Shown here piece after piece: positions 33,947-45,583 of a DNA stretch of 64,000 nucleotides. This DNA is from Proteles cristata cristata (Eukaryota; Chordata; Mammalia; Carnivora; Hyaenidae). The stretch is taken from positions 1,240,001 through 1,304,000 of the forward strand of contig JAESUZ010002871.1 of assembly GCA_017311185.1 (NCBI GenBank), written 5' to 3'. The stretch's first letter is position 1; each line of letters starts with the position of its first letter. The notes beneath the pieces were generated by a model that saw only the letters and a list, made by a program, of their open reading frames with translations, did not search any database and was not told where the DNA came from. The position numbers and the translations under genes are program-made.

Positions 33947-34599
33947 ATAATTAAGTATGACCAGAAAGTTAAGTATAATTAATGAACTCAGCTCAGATGA
34001 TGCCAATAAAATGTAGGCACTGACACATTTTGATACAAAAATCTACTGTTAAAGAAGTGAAAAAGAATCTTGAGACTCCTCTTGTAAAATAATAGTTCAC
34101 AGCCACCGAGAGTCTTAGCATAAATTAGACACTATTTTGGGTCAATGAACTGACTTAATTCATTGAACCAACAAATAGAACAAAAACAAAATGAAAGAAG
34201 TTCAAACATCCCAATGATGAAGTATGTGAAATGGTGTTCATTAAATTACATGAATGGTCATCTACAAAATCACCAAAAGAAAACTCTAACTCTTCAAAAG
34301 GTCAAGACTGCCACCTAAGAGGTAAGCTTACAGACACATGACTGAAGCCAAGTTCTCTGTGCCATGTTAGCAACTTACAAGATGTTTTCTCCTTTGTGAA
34401 AGAGTACTTATTTTAAAAAGCCTAAATCTAAAGATCATTCCTGCCTGAGCCCCCTAATCCTCTCCTGCCCCCAAAAAGGTCCTGTTCATTTAATACTATT
34501 CTTCATTTGACAGATTTGTGTCTTAAATACAAATACCTGTTTTGCTATAACACAAACTTATATTCAGGCACTGCGTTTCTTTTGACATTGACCTGGTAA
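33947..34599. other. No recognised feature
   Basis: Unassigned AT-rich sequence. Confidence 0.4.
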
Positions 34600-35330
34600 A
34601 AGTGGAAGAAAAAATCAGATGCTAATTTTTTAAGTTAGAAAAAGGCTAACAAAATACAAATATCCAGTAAATATATGAAAAAAACATGACCACCTTTTCT
34701 AGAAATAAAGGAAAACCTACTAAAACAGTTGTTTTACCCATCAAAGGGGGGAATACTTTAAAAAGTGACAATACTTTTCATTGCTTAAGTTGTAGGAAAA
34801 TGAGCAATCTCAGTGCTGGTAGGAATGGAAACTGGTACAAAATTCTTGCAAAAAGACTTTAGTTTATAGTGCACATGGCGTTTAATTCTGCTTCTGAAAA
34901 ATGTTAAGGGATTAATGTGCGTAACATTTTAGTTACAAGCAAAGTGCGGTGACTTTTTAAATAATTTTTAATAATGAAATGATTTTTAAAACAACCAAAA
35001 TTTCAAATAATAGGGTTTTGGTTAAATAAATTATGCGACATGAAGTCAGTAAAAATGATATTGTATTAGTCTATTTTGGGTCTAAAATAGATATTCACAG
35101 AATATTATTAAATGAATACACTAAGTTAGAAAATATTATATATGGTATTTTTTGTTTGTTTGTTTATCCGAAGTACTAAACACACAACATTATCAAGATA
35201 ACGATTTGCAAGTACGTGCAAAGTTATCAATGACTATCTGATTGGATGGGTTTATGTTCTCTTTGCTTTGCATTCTGATTTTTCTGTACTGAACATAAAT
35301 TGCTTTATAATAAAAAGAAACAAATTAAAA
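34600..35330 (+). mobile_element. Ancient L1M/HAL1-like 3' segment
   Basis: GTGCTGGTAGGAATGGAAAC, then AACAACCAAAATTTCAAATA, AGGGTTTTGGTTAAATAAAT, TATGCGACATGAAG and CAGAATATTATTAAATGAAT follow the end of an old L1/HAL1 ORF2. A TTTGTTTGTTTG run lies at about 35151. The body is too mutated to classify further. Confidence 0.65.
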
Positions 35331-36237
35331 TTACTGTATTAAACGTAAGTTCATTTCAAATAAACCATGCATTCTCAATGAGGACCTCACTCCTAAAGGG
35401 GTGAAAGTTCAGTCTTGGGATTGTATAAAAAAACCCTACCCAACAAAACCTTTTTATTGTTAATGTTTAATTTCATGTGGGGGAAGGGAGAGCATTTACG
35501 AGAAAATAGTGTCCAAAAATAAGCCCTTTAGAGATCAAGAATTAAAAAAAAGACACAATGAAGTAGACCAAAATAAAATTATTCACCATTATTCATATAA
35601 AGTACAAAATCATAATTTATAATGAAAACCAAAATCATTTTTCTAACATATATTATCTACACATATTCTCCTCCTCTGTCAAGAGACAGAGATCACACAG
35701 ATAATTGAAAGCAGTAACACACTCATGATGACATCAGCAGAAGAAAGTTAAATCATTAACAGACCTAATGTCAAATTGGCTACTCTTGGCAGGTGAAGTC
35801 AGATATTTTACTTTAAAATGATGGTACTCTTGGCTACCTCCTCCAATAAATTGATTTTTTTTAAAAGACCAATAAAGGATTTTATAAAAGAATTATGTTA
35901 ACTAATAACACATGGAATGGTGTGAACACTAGTGATTTTTCACATCAGTGTAATAATTCCTAGGGATGCTTACAATTCATTCACTTAGGGGCCATCTGAT
36001 CCCTAATTCTGCATTAACTTGTTACCATTCATGCTGGAAAAAAACAATGATGGAGGTTAACATTTGAAAGCTAATGTTATATTTGTTACTACAGCAATGA
36101 TGTCAGTATAGGATATGAACTCAGAATCAGGTCACTCCATTAACAGGCTTCAATAGTCAGTCCTCCTAACTTGGTCAATATCTCTTATTTCACCTTCTGA
36201 TAGGAATCTCTAAGAATAAAACAATGCCAGTCAAGGT
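35331..36237. other. No recognised feature
   Basis: Unassigned AT-rich sequence. Confidence 0.4.
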
Positions 36238-36250
36238 TCACTTTAATTTT

Positions 36251-36398
36251 GTTTTTGTTTTTGTTTTTAAGTAGGTTTCACACCCAGCGCAGAGCCCAAT
36301 GCAGGACTTAAACTCATGACTCTGAGATCAAGACCTAAGCTGAGATCAAGAGTTGGTCACTCAACCGACTGAACCACCTAGGTGCCACATCTTTTTTT
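36251..36398 (-). mobile_element. CAN-SINE, short body type
   Basis: Reverse orientation: TTTTTAAGTAGGTTTCACACC, GCAGAGCCCAATGCAGGACT, TGAGATCAAGAGTTGGTCAC and the head CCGACTGAACCACCTAGGTG. It lacks the GA-rich body of the longer SINEs. Flanks TTCACTTTAATTTT / TTCACTTTATTCTT are a probable diverged target duplication. Confidence 0.88.
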
Positions 36399-36411
36399 TT
36401 CACTTTATTCT

Positions 36412-38235
36412 TTGTACCTCCCAACTCCTGGTTACAACCACACATGGTTTCCAAGATGAAATACAGCCAGAAATGTCAGAATAGTGATACCGGCAATCAA
36501 CAACAGGCAGTACAAAATTAAAAGATCACAAACTGAATGAAGACTGCTTTTCACAAGTGCTATTTTAGTAGGCCAAAACATATTTGTCATAACCTGTATA
36601 ATTGAAAGAAAAGGAATAAACAAGCTGGGACCCTGGGATGTTGCCTCAGCAAAGACAATCATGCATATCCTGGGTTGTCACAGGGAAATTTACAAGCATA
36701 CAAGAGCTCTTTCAAGAGCCACTGCCTCAACTCCTGATGACTGAGCCTACACTTGACTCCAACCAATCAAGCAACACATTTAAGGAACCTGATTCCACTG
36801 GCCTTTGAGAGAGAGACAGGAAAAGTTTTCAACAGTTCCAAAGCAAAGCAGGACATTGGGACCATCACAACACGTTGCTGGCAGATTTCTACAAGGATTT
36901 CACGGTTAATCACTTCTTTCATTACTAGATGCTTCTATAGGCACACTTCAGGTCATTTCATTGGCCAAGATAGACTCCCCCTTCCCACCCCTTTAAGAAA
37001 GGCTGCTTAGGAACCTATTACAAACACACTAATTCTACAAGTCCAAAAGGATCCAAATATTCCCTCATCCACAAATATTTCTTTTAAATTCTCTTTGCTT
37101 TAGCTGTACAGATCAGATCTGCATGTCACATGTCACTTTTCAACCTATGTAGTATGACAATGAGGTCAGATTGCTATGACGTTTAATTTCCATTAGGCCC
37201 ATTTTGTTGCTGATAGTCATCAAATGGCATCTACTGTCCTCTGTGCTCTGCCTTCTTGGTCCTCTAAAATAATTACAATATGGTGCCTACCATTTGCAGA
37301 CTCACCATCAGGGTAGGAAAACGTGAGTTTGTGGCTTTAGATCTCTCAATGCAAAAGACAGTCAATCCTTTGTCATTAATATTTGCAGACTCTGAAAGCT
37401 CTAAAAAGAGACATGACATTAAAGGAGCAAGTCTCCCCAAGTCCATGAAAGAGACCATGAGTATCAAATATTCAAGGGATTAGTGGGGACTGTTCCCCTA
37501 ACAAGCTGTAAATCTGTACCTAATTTCAGTATTTCTATTATCTGACTCATAAAACCCTGAAACGGTTATAACAAGAAAGCCCAATTTGCTGAAGAAATAG
37601 CACAGGTTTACATTTTAGCACATTTGTATTTACCTTTATAATCTCCCCCCCAACTGTGCTAGTGTCAAATGGAGTATGAGGTAATGTTTGCACCTAGTCA
37701 ACAGTCTTCAATTCCAGACATCTGTAATAAATGTTTTTAAGGCCAAACACCGGTACCACATACACACACCTGGAGTTTGAAGTAAGTTATTGTGCTGCAG
37801 GGCCCTGCTCTCAGTCTGGGTTTGTAGCACGGGCAAGGGGGAGGGCTCACCTGAAACCTCACACCAGCCTTAGTGACAGTCAGCAGACTTGTAAGTGGGT
37901 CTCCTTATCTATTCTTCTTAACTTCAACACAGTGTTAATATCAGGGTGCATCGTATCTCTGACAAGTGCAGGGGAAGACAATGGAGAAGACTGATGTACA
38001 CAGCGGTGGTCTTTCTATTCGTTCATGCTGAGTTCTCCACTTACATCCACGGCTTTTTATTCATGTATGAACCCAGAACTAGTTCTTCAGGTTATTGCTT
38101 CTATAGTTTCCGGACTCGCTCCAAGTAGACAACTGGGTGAAAGGGTCAGCCTTTACATAGGCGACTGGAAAGCCAAGTCCTTAAGGGACAGCAGTCACTA
38201 CAGCTTGGCAGTGAAAGAAATGTGTCCTTTTTTAA
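36412..38235. other. No recognised feature
   Basis: Unassigned, with several frames of 60-87 codons and no domain. Confidence 0.4.
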
Positions 38236-38245
38236 AAAAGTGTAT

Positions 38246-38418
38246 TTATTTATTTATTGGAGAGAGAGAGAGAGCATGAGCAGGGGAGAGGCAGAGAGAA
38301 ATAATCCCAAGCAGGCTCCACACTGTCAGCAAAGAGCCCGACACAGGGCTCAATCTCACTAACCGTGATATGAAATCAAGAGTTGGACGCTTAATGGACT
38401 GAGTCACCCAGGTGCCCA
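38246..38418 (-). mobile_element. CAN-SINE, older copy
   Basis: TTATTTATTTATTGGAGAGAG, CATGAGCAGGGGAGAGGC, AATCCCAAGCAGGCTCCAC, GAAATCAAGAGTTGGACGC and the head GAGTCACCCAGGTGCCC. Target duplication AAAAGTGTAT at 38236-38245 and 38420-38429. Confidence 0.94.
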
Positions 38419-38739
38419 GAAAAGTGTATCTTCTAATGACTAATTTACCTTGGGTAGAAATACTTGGGAATGTAGGACTGATAATCTAATATTCCTTAAA
38501 CCACACCCCTAAACCCTTTTCTGCGCTCATGAACTCAGAGCTACCAAGAAATATCCAAGGATCAATAAAACTGTCTGTAAACAATGGATTGTTATTTGCT
38601 GGCCATTCTCTCTCCCACTTGAACTGATTTTGAATTTTCCTTCACATACTGAAAACTCTCAGGCTGATAAATAAAACCATTTATTATTCTTGCCTAGTTG
38701 GCCTGTGTGTTGATCAGTGTTACAAGAGCACTAGAGGAA

Positions 38740-38975
38740 GATTCCGGGTCTAGAGCCTGGTTTATCACTGAGAATTCATTTCAGATTCTCCAGCTATCAG
38801 TTTCCTCTCGCATAATATGAAGAAATTAGTGTCTGCAATGCATTCGAACAAAAATTCTAGGAATTCTTTAAAGAAATCAAATATACATTAGAACCTTCCT
38901 GAATTTCATTTTGCTCATTTGTAAAATGAAAACACTGAACTATATGATCTCTAGGTTTGCTTTCTGTGTGAAACT
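38740..38975 (+). mobile_element. MIR-related fragment(s)
   Basis: GTCTAGAGCCTGGTTTATCA, CAGTTTCCTCTCGCATAATA and, after a gap, TCATTTTGCTCATTTGTAAA and ATGAAAACACTGAACTATAT match MIR/MIRb pieces. There may be two overlapping copies. Confidence 0.5.
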
Positions 38976-39284
38976 TAGGGACTGAAGAATCCCATGTGCA
39001 ATTACACAAATTTACAATGTTGCTCATTCAGGAGAAAAACACTTTTCACTAAATTGCATCTATTCAAACTCAGTAAAGCAAATGTTTTTTGCTTTTAATT
39101 CACTTCCTCCTTGTCTTAGATCCTGAAAGCTAATTCTCCCCTTGGTACCTCAGCCCAAATACCTCTTTGTGTAACACTCAGAATAAGAAAGTGTTTATCA
39201 AGATATTATTTTCCCTGTGATTAAATCCATCCACTTAAATTTTATGATATGTATAGGAAAAGAGGCACTGTTGCAGCTATTTTA

Positions 39285-39445
39285 TTTTTTAATGTGTGTT
39301 TATTTATTTTGAAAGAGACAAGGAGCATTGGGGGTGGGGGGAGAGCAGGGAAAAGAGGGAGAGGGAAAGAGAGAATCCCAAGCAGGGGCTCAGACTCCTG
39401 AAACATGAAACCATGACCTGAGCTGAAATCAAGAGTCAGACTATT
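39285..39445 (-). mobile_element. CAN-SINE, head-truncated
   Basis: TTTAATGTGTGTTTATTTAT, a GA-rich body, GAATCCCAAGCAGG, ACCATGACCTGAGCTGAAAT and CAAGAGTCAGAC. It then stops before the GGGGCGCC head. Old and truncated. Confidence 0.85.
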
Positions 39446-39939
39446 GTAACTATTGTAAATGATCTTGCTGGTTATCTCTTCAAATGTGAAAATATAGTTC
39501 AGTCATGAACAACATATAGGCAGTGTTTGTACTAAACAGGGTGTATATTTAATTCTATTCAAAATTTTATTAAATACTTGGAAAGAGAGATGTCAGAGTG
39601 AAATCTCAGGTGAGAGCTGGCAAATACTTAAATTGTGCCATATCTCTTATGTAATTCAAAGAGTAACAGGACTAGGAAGAACTAACTGAATTCTAATTTT
39701 TCATGTCCAAGTAGAAAGAAAATAAATACATCCTGACCTCTTCCTGTGTGTTAGGCTCCCATCTACTACTGTCACACAACTGGTCTCTCTCAGAACTGTT
39801 TTTAGGTAAATAGGAGAAAATTGAGAATTTATTTGACAATTAAAATGCCAAAGGTAGACAGGATGGGGTAAGGCTGTTATTAACCTAAATCAGAACTAAG
39901 AAGAGAAGACTTAAATTACCTGAAAATGCCCAATTTCCA
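39446..39939. other. No recognised feature
   Basis: Unassigned AT-rich sequence. Confidence 0.4.
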
Positions 39940-40192
39940 TCAGAATTACTGATTTATTTCTCTGAATCTTGCAGGTCCAGGGATCTTCTAAAGGGCAATT
40001 TGGTAATACACCCCCCAAAATTTCAATACTATAAATGATTCCTCTGGAAATAGTCACACAACTGCCTAAAGGTAAAAACTCAGGTATGTCCTTCATAGTA
40101 ACATTCATAATGGAAGAGCTTGAAAATGACTCATTAATTGGTACACTGCTCGTGTAAACTCTGGTAAATCCCTATCATGAATATAATGCAAT

Positions 40193-40431
40193 TATATATT
40201 TATACACATATATATATTTAATTGTTTAATGTTCATTTATTTGTGAGAGAGAGCATGCATGGGCAACTAAGCATGGGGGAGGAGCAGAGGGAGACAGAAT
40301 CTAAAGCAGGCTCCAGGCTCTGAGCTGTCAGCACAGGGCCCAAGGTGGGGCTCGAACCCATGAACTGCAAGATCATGACCTGAGCCAAAACCAAGAGTCA
40401 TGCTTAACTGACTGAGCCACCCAGGTGCTCC
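40193..40431 (-). mobile_element. CAN-SINE, older cat-type copy
   Basis: AT-rich tail, TTCATTTATTTGTGAGAGAG, GCATGCATGGGCAAC in the body, CTGAGCTGTCAGCACAGGGC, GATCATGACCTGAGCC and the head GAGCCACCCAGGTGCTCC. Perfect 11-bp duplication TATAATGCAAT (40182-40192 / 40432-40442). Confidence 0.96.
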
Positions 40432-40597
40432 TATAATGCAATCCTTATAGTTAAAAATTATAAGGGCAGTTAAAAATTGTAAGGACAAATGGCCAAAAGA
40501 GACTATCAAAGTAAAAAGGTTATAAAGGAACACATGTAATACCATCCCATTTAGTCAAATATTAAAATACATGACAAAGATAAAGATACATACATTA

Positions 40598-40829
40598 GGG
40601 GCATCTGGTGGCTCAGCTGGTTAAGCATCCAACTTAGGCTCAGGTCATGATCTCATGGTCCCTGAATTCAAGCCCTGTGTTGGGATCTGTGCTGAGAGCT
40701 CAGAGCCTGGAGCCTGCTTCAGATTCTGTATCTCCCTCTCTCTTTGCCGCTCCCCTACTTGTTTGTTTGTTCATTCTCAATCTCTCTCCCCCCCCCACGA
40801 AAAATAAATATTTTAAAAATTAAAAACAA
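40598..40829 (+). mobile_element. CAN-SINE, older cat-type copy
   Basis: GGGGCATCTGGTGGCTCAGC, TTAGGCTCAGGTCATGATCT, CTGAGAGCTCAGAGCC, CT-rich body, a C-run and AAAAATAAATATTTTAAAAA. 14-bp duplication AAAGATACATACAT (40582-40595 / 40830-40843). Confidence 0.96.
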
Positions 40830-41029
40830 AAAGATACATACATCAGTTAAACCTATTGGTCAGGCAGCCTAATTAAGAAAGGATGCATCCAACTGTTAAG
40901 TGCTGTAGTCAGGGGCTATGAATGTGTTTCGCTTATTTCCTTGCATCTTACTGCATTCTGAATTACATATCACTTTTACAAATAGGAAAAAAAACACTTT
41001 TCTAACTTGGGGAAGGAGAAAGAAAATCC

Positions 41030-41691
41030 ACAAATGTTAAAGTAAATTTTTGGTATTCTTGAGAATTGTTCTTAAACATGAAAAAAAAAAATCACTGCGA
41101 CTATTTTGAAAATAAACTAAAATTACAAATTAAAATTCTAGTGTTCCTCAAGCAATTAAACTTACACATTTCATTACCTATTTATGAGCCAAATAACATA
41201 TTCTTAAAATCTTCAAGAGAAAATTTGATTAACATTTGCTCTCATTTACGAAATTAGATTATTAAGCCCCATAAACATTTCAAACTGCATTTTAAAATTT
41301 AATATGTGGGATTTTCTTTTTAAAAAACTTCAAAAGTCTGAACAACAAACAAAACATTCCTTGGTTATTAATCCTAATAAATCTAGTCAGTTAGACATAA
41401 ATATGGTCTCTCTCAAGCTTTTTTTAATAGTCCAACTATGTCTATAAATTTAGCCAAATTGCCTTACTACATTTCAAGATCCCAAATCTTAAAACTAGTT
41501 ACATTTTAAAAATGGGATCACAAACCTAATCAATTAACAAAAACCTTAAATACTAATCACATACAGAGTTTATTTTCAAATGCAATGCAAAATTTTAATA
41601 CACTGTTGTTTTTTTTTTTTTGCTTTATATTTAATGCTAAACTTTTAAAGGTTAAAGGACATGCATATTCACTAAGGAGGAAATTCTCATA
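41030..41691. other. No recognised feature
   Basis: Unassigned, very AT-rich sequence. Confidence 0.4.
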
Positions 41692-41985
41692 TCTGCATAC
41701 ACATTAAAATCACCAAGGATTCTTTATTTTAAATTCTTTTTTTTTAAGTAGGCTCCATGCCCAGTGTGGTACTTGACCTCATGACCCTGAGATCAAGAGT
41801 TGGACACTCTTACCAACTGAGCCAGCCAGGTACCCCTCACCAAGGATTCTTTAAAGGAAAAAATAAAATGACTATAGCCTATCTTCAGTCTAGCTCACTT
41901 AGAATCTCTGGGGATGAGGACTTTTTCCCCCCTCAAAGTTGTTCAGGTAATGGAAAGATGCTGCCAGATTTGAGAATCTCTGTTC
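41692..41985. mobile_element. MER5-like hAT remnant split by a SINE
   Basis: The left part has CTGCATACACATTAAAATCA, CCAAGGATTCTTT. The right part has TTAGAATCTCTGGGGATGAG, GTTGTTCAGGTAATGGAAAG and TTTGAGAATCTCTGTTCT. The order and ends resemble MER5-type hAT MITEs. A short SINE at 41727 interrupts it. Confidence 0.6.
41727..41836 (-). mobile_element. CAN-SINE, short body type
   Basis: T-run, TTTTTAAGTAGGCTCCATGC, CCAGTGTGGTACTTGACC, TGAGATCAAGAGTTGGACAC and the head CCAGCCAGGTACCCC. No GA-rich body. A perfect 17-bp target duplication (41710-41726 / 41837-41853) duplicates part of the surrounding MER5-like element. Confidence 0.95.
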
Positions 41986-42849
41986 TAAGGCCATAATCAT
42001 GCCAAGCATAATTACACCAACCCAAGTAAGAACTAGCTTTACTGTCTTAGTGGTAAATGGCAATCCCCTGACATTGCTTACTCTGATGGAGTTTTGGGGG
42101 CCGGCCGTGAGGTTGAATGCTCCTGAAACTTACACAGATGAGTCCTTTTAAATATTTTTTTCCCTACAGATGGAATGGTTTTATCAGCAGGCTACACATT
42201 AACTGATTCTGCCATTTGAACTGAGTCTGCAACTCAAGACACTGCCTGATTCGATTCTTACTTTTAACCATAGTCTTCCTCTCCGGCAGGGCCACAACTC
42301 TTATTAGATATTTAAATTATTTGACTGCTGTATGGTTCTCATGGCTCTGCCACAAAACGAGTATCAGCTCATGCCACGTCGATAGTGTATTCACCAAAAG
42401 CTGACTAGTATTGAAAGTGTAGACTTAGAAGTATGGAAAATATAAAAGCAAGTACTGTGCCTTTTCTCTTTCTTAGATACATCTGGCCACATGTGTCCCC
42501 TGGGCACATACTAATACTTCACCCATTGGCCTTTGTTTCTTGACCTGTAAAAGTCAAGGCTCACCCATTGTAGAAGTTTTACACACTGAAAAGTGCCCCG
42601 GCGGCTACACCCTCTGGTAGAACTGACCTAGAACCAAACCCTGCTCCACTCCCTCTGCTTTCAGGGACTAAAGAGAAAGATGCCCTTGTACCAAGCAGAA
42701 CAGGCGAAGAAAAAGGGCAAGAAGAGCCTGTATCTAAGCATGTGTGGTAACAGAAAAGACCCTGAGTAGATCTGCATCTGGAGGGCTAGCAGGCTAAGTG
42801 GATCAGAAAAACTCAACCATAAATATATCGGTGCTTTTTCAAGATAGCG
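41986..42849. other. No recognised feature
   Basis: Unassigned. The last 250 bases may belong to the old LINE that follows. Confidence 0.4.
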
Positions 42850-43392
42850 CCCTCAGGTGTCCACAGAAGAAAATACAGTGTGCCTCTGAAGAAGGGCACA
42901 TTCATCCTGGACCGTGAGGTTGGCTCACAGAATCTCCAAGGTTGATGGCAAGCAGGCAATGAAAATTAATGAGGAGCACAGGAAACGAGGCAACATGAGC
43001 AAGAACGAATATAAACCACAAACAAAAAAAGTCCTGGAGACAGACTAGGTATTAAAATTACCAAAGTAACTGTGAGTGCTACATTTAACGAAGTAAATGA
43101 CCAGCTTGAAAATATCTCCAGGGAACTGGGAAGCATAAAAAATGACACAATTTGAACAAAAAAGTCAAGTGGAAACACTAGAAATAAAAAATTTAACGAT
43201 CAGAATTAAAAATCCAATGGCCATGTTTGATAACAGAAGAATTAGTGAGTTGCAAGATAAAAGAGGGGGGAAAACACTATAGAATGTTGCCGAGTGAAAT
43301 GGAAAGATGGAAGAATATAGAATAGAAAGAGATACTGAGGACAGGGGAAAAGTCTAACCTAATTCTGATTAGAATCCCAGAAGGAAAATACA
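42850..43392 (+). mobile_element. Ancient L1 ORF1-region fragment
   Basis: AGAAGAATTAGTGAGTTGC and AAGATAAAAGAGGG, then ATAGAATAGAAAGAGATACT, GGGGAAAAGTCTAACCTAAT and GAATCCCAGAAGGAAAATAC follow an old L1/HAL1 ORF1 region in order. No open frame survives. Confidence 0.6.
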
Positions 43393-44217
43393 CCAATAGC
43401 GTGCTTTCAATTAGCTTTCTTTCCCCCATAAAGTAAGCAAGCAATGGAAAAGATGACTTTCTCCTGATCGATGGTCACATTTTAGCAGTTAAAATTATCA
43501 TTTGGACAGGCATATTCAAGTATGCTGGCAGAAAAATCACTAAAACATAAGTAAATATTAGAAAACAAAATCAGATAAAAGCTCCATTGAAATTTGTAGA
43601 GCTACTTAAATTTGGCCACACTTTAAAAACAGCTGTTGACATGGAAAAAATTACTCTAATAAATAAAGTCATATACTGAACATGTTTACCTTTCCACTTA
43701 CAGCATACCTATTTTATGGATTAAGGATTTTTCTTTTTTAATTTCATACTCATGGGTTAATTTAATTATAGACCAATTCTAAGACCCCTAAGACCTTTAA
43801 TTAGCTATGACTGTGTGCATCTCAGATTTAAAAGTCCATGTAAAATCAGCCTTAAATGGGCATTGATAGTTATCAGACATTTGGAGGCTAGCTAGCCAAA
43901 ACAAACTTAAGTCACATAACTATTCACTAGTTTAGAGATCCTAAGGAATTCACTCTTGTCAGATGAGAAGACAAGGAATTATTCTTCAAAGCTGAAAGCT
44001 GGCTCCAGAAAAGAAGGTTGTTTTAATGTTCAAAGGATACTTGGCAGTTTGTTGGACTACATTTTTTGTACCTTTACCCCATCCCCACAAAAAAGTCAAT
44101 TGAAGAAATAGTGTTCTGATGGTACATTTCATTTTCTCATACCTGACTGTCCTTCACAAAACAAACAGCATTAAGGCCATGTTTCAGAAATCAAAGCCAT
44201 GGTATACAAACAGAGTT
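43393..44217. other. No recognised feature
   Basis: Unassigned sequence. Confidence 0.4.
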
Positions 44218-44220
44218 AGT

Positions 44221-44266
<46 letters not shown>
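44221..44266 (+). repeat. (TATATG)n hexanucleotide array
   Basis: TATG followed by seven perfect TATATG units, ending in TGTG. Confidence 0.97.
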
Positions 44267-44267
<1 letters not shown>

Positions 44268-44319
44268 GTGCAGACAGATATACATGTACCAATAACCAAA
44301 CTTACTGAGCAACAAATAC

Positions 44320-44560
44320 AGTAAAACCTTGGTTTGTGAGCGTAATTTGTTTCAGGAACATGCTTGTAATCCAAAGAACTTGTATATCAAAGCAAATTTC
44401 AAGAACCATTGGCTCAGCTGTGATCATATGACATTTGGTGTCAGGGACCAGTCATGTTGCAAGACATTGCTTGTTTATCAAGTTAAAATTTATTACAAAT
44501 CTTTGGTCATCTTGCAGAACACTTCCAGAAGTTACTCACAATCCAAGGTTCTTTGTGTAT
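44320..44560 (-). mobile_element. Tigger-like (pogo, Tc1/mariner) MITE
   Basis: The left end CAGTAAAACCTTGGTTTGTG and the reverse complement of the right end, CACAAAGAACCTTGGATTGTG, form an imperfect terminal inverted repeat of about 26 bp. Both sides are bounded by TA, the target site of this superfamily. Internal sequence such as CAAGACATTGCTTGTTTATC agrees with my memory of a Tigger nonautonomous family. No transposase is encoded. Confidence 0.8.
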
Positions 44561-44739
44561 GTGTTTAAGGAAAGGAAACATCTGTGAATCAAAGCATGGA
44601 ATACTTATATAATTGTATATATAATTCATCATTTTCTATGTTCGAGGAACTGTTTAAAACATATTAGACTTGATTTCAACCCACAAAAAAACATGGAGTT
44701 TCATGGGGACACATACGCAGATAATTTTTGGTAAATGCA

Positions 44740-45530
44740 ATGCCAAAGGTACACCCAGGTGATTGCAAAGATGGGAGTGAGCACATGGTGTCAGTATGGA
44801 GTATGGAAGCGCCCAATCCAATCCAAGCAATGGAGGCGAGTAGAACTAGAGACAATGTCCTGAAGAAGAGGACACAGGAGCTGAGGCTGGAAGAGTAAGA
44901 AGCAGCATGTCAGGTAGAGGGAGAATGTCGTTGTTTGTTGGAAATGGCACTGGACAGAAGGCAGATCAGTATGGTAGCTTCAGTATCTACACAGCTCAGA
45001 ATCCCCAAAGGATAAAGTGAAAGCATGCGGAAAGGGGGATGAGTCATCTAGTGCCTGAGGAAGGTCACCATGAGGTCTGCACTCCATGCCTACTGTGAGG
45101 ACAGTGGTCAGTTACTGAAGGGCTTTAAACAGGAAAATGGCATAGAGGTTAATAATTTGGCCAGGTAAGGAGGATATTGCCCTGTCCAGAAAAACAGCTA
45201 ACGAAGTAGTCAAGGTAGAGTAGAGGAGATGGGTTTGAGGTCTTGTTGGTAAAATAAAATGGGTTCATGTGGGAAGACTCTAAGATGACTCCCGTGACGA
45301 GGGTTGAGATACTTGGATAGATGGTAGAATATAAATTGAAGTAGGAAATACTGAAGATCTAAAATGGGAGCTGGGCAAAGCTGATGAGGCCACATGACAT
45401 AAGAAAAACCAGTCTTAAAACCCAAGTGGAAATGTACACCAGGGACCTGAATACACTAATTGAAGATTATTAGCCAAGAAACGAAGGCTACGGGAAGAGA
45501 TCAGCCTGGAAGCACAGGATTAGGTTACTA
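44740..45530. mobile_element. Ancient LINE (L2-like) segment
   Basis: The order is AGGGCTTTAAACAGGAAAAT, GGCATAGAGGTTAATAATTT, TAGTCAAGGTAGAG, AAGATGACTCCCGTGACG, ACTTGGATAGATGGTAG and CCAAGTGGAAATGTACACCA. This is the series also seen in part at 14050-15095. Highly mutated with no surviving ORF; the family name is tentative. Confidence 0.55.
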
Positions 45531-45562
45531 GAGTGATCTATGATCCTCCCAATGCCTTTCCT

Positions 45563-45583
45563 AGGTAGGCAGGTAGGTAGGTA
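45563..45583 (+). repeat. (TAGG)n short microsatellite
   Basis: About five TAGG/CAGG units. Confidence 0.85.

Larger units (their letters stand above)
39940..41020 (+). mobile_element. Probable ancient L1/HAL1 segment, split by two SINEs
   Basis: AGGGCAATTTGGTAATACAC, CTCTGGAAATAGTCACACAA, ACATTCATAATGGAAGAGC and a later ACAAATAGGAAAAAAAACAC are consistent with the 3' end of an old L1/HAL1. SINEs at 40193 and 40598 interrupt it. Much of the length is too degraded to assign. Confidence 0.45.

Noticed and set aside
44221..44266. Regularly spaced direct repeats considered as a CRISPR-like array
   Set aside because: The units are contiguous 6-bp microsatellite repeats with no spacers, in mammalian DNA.
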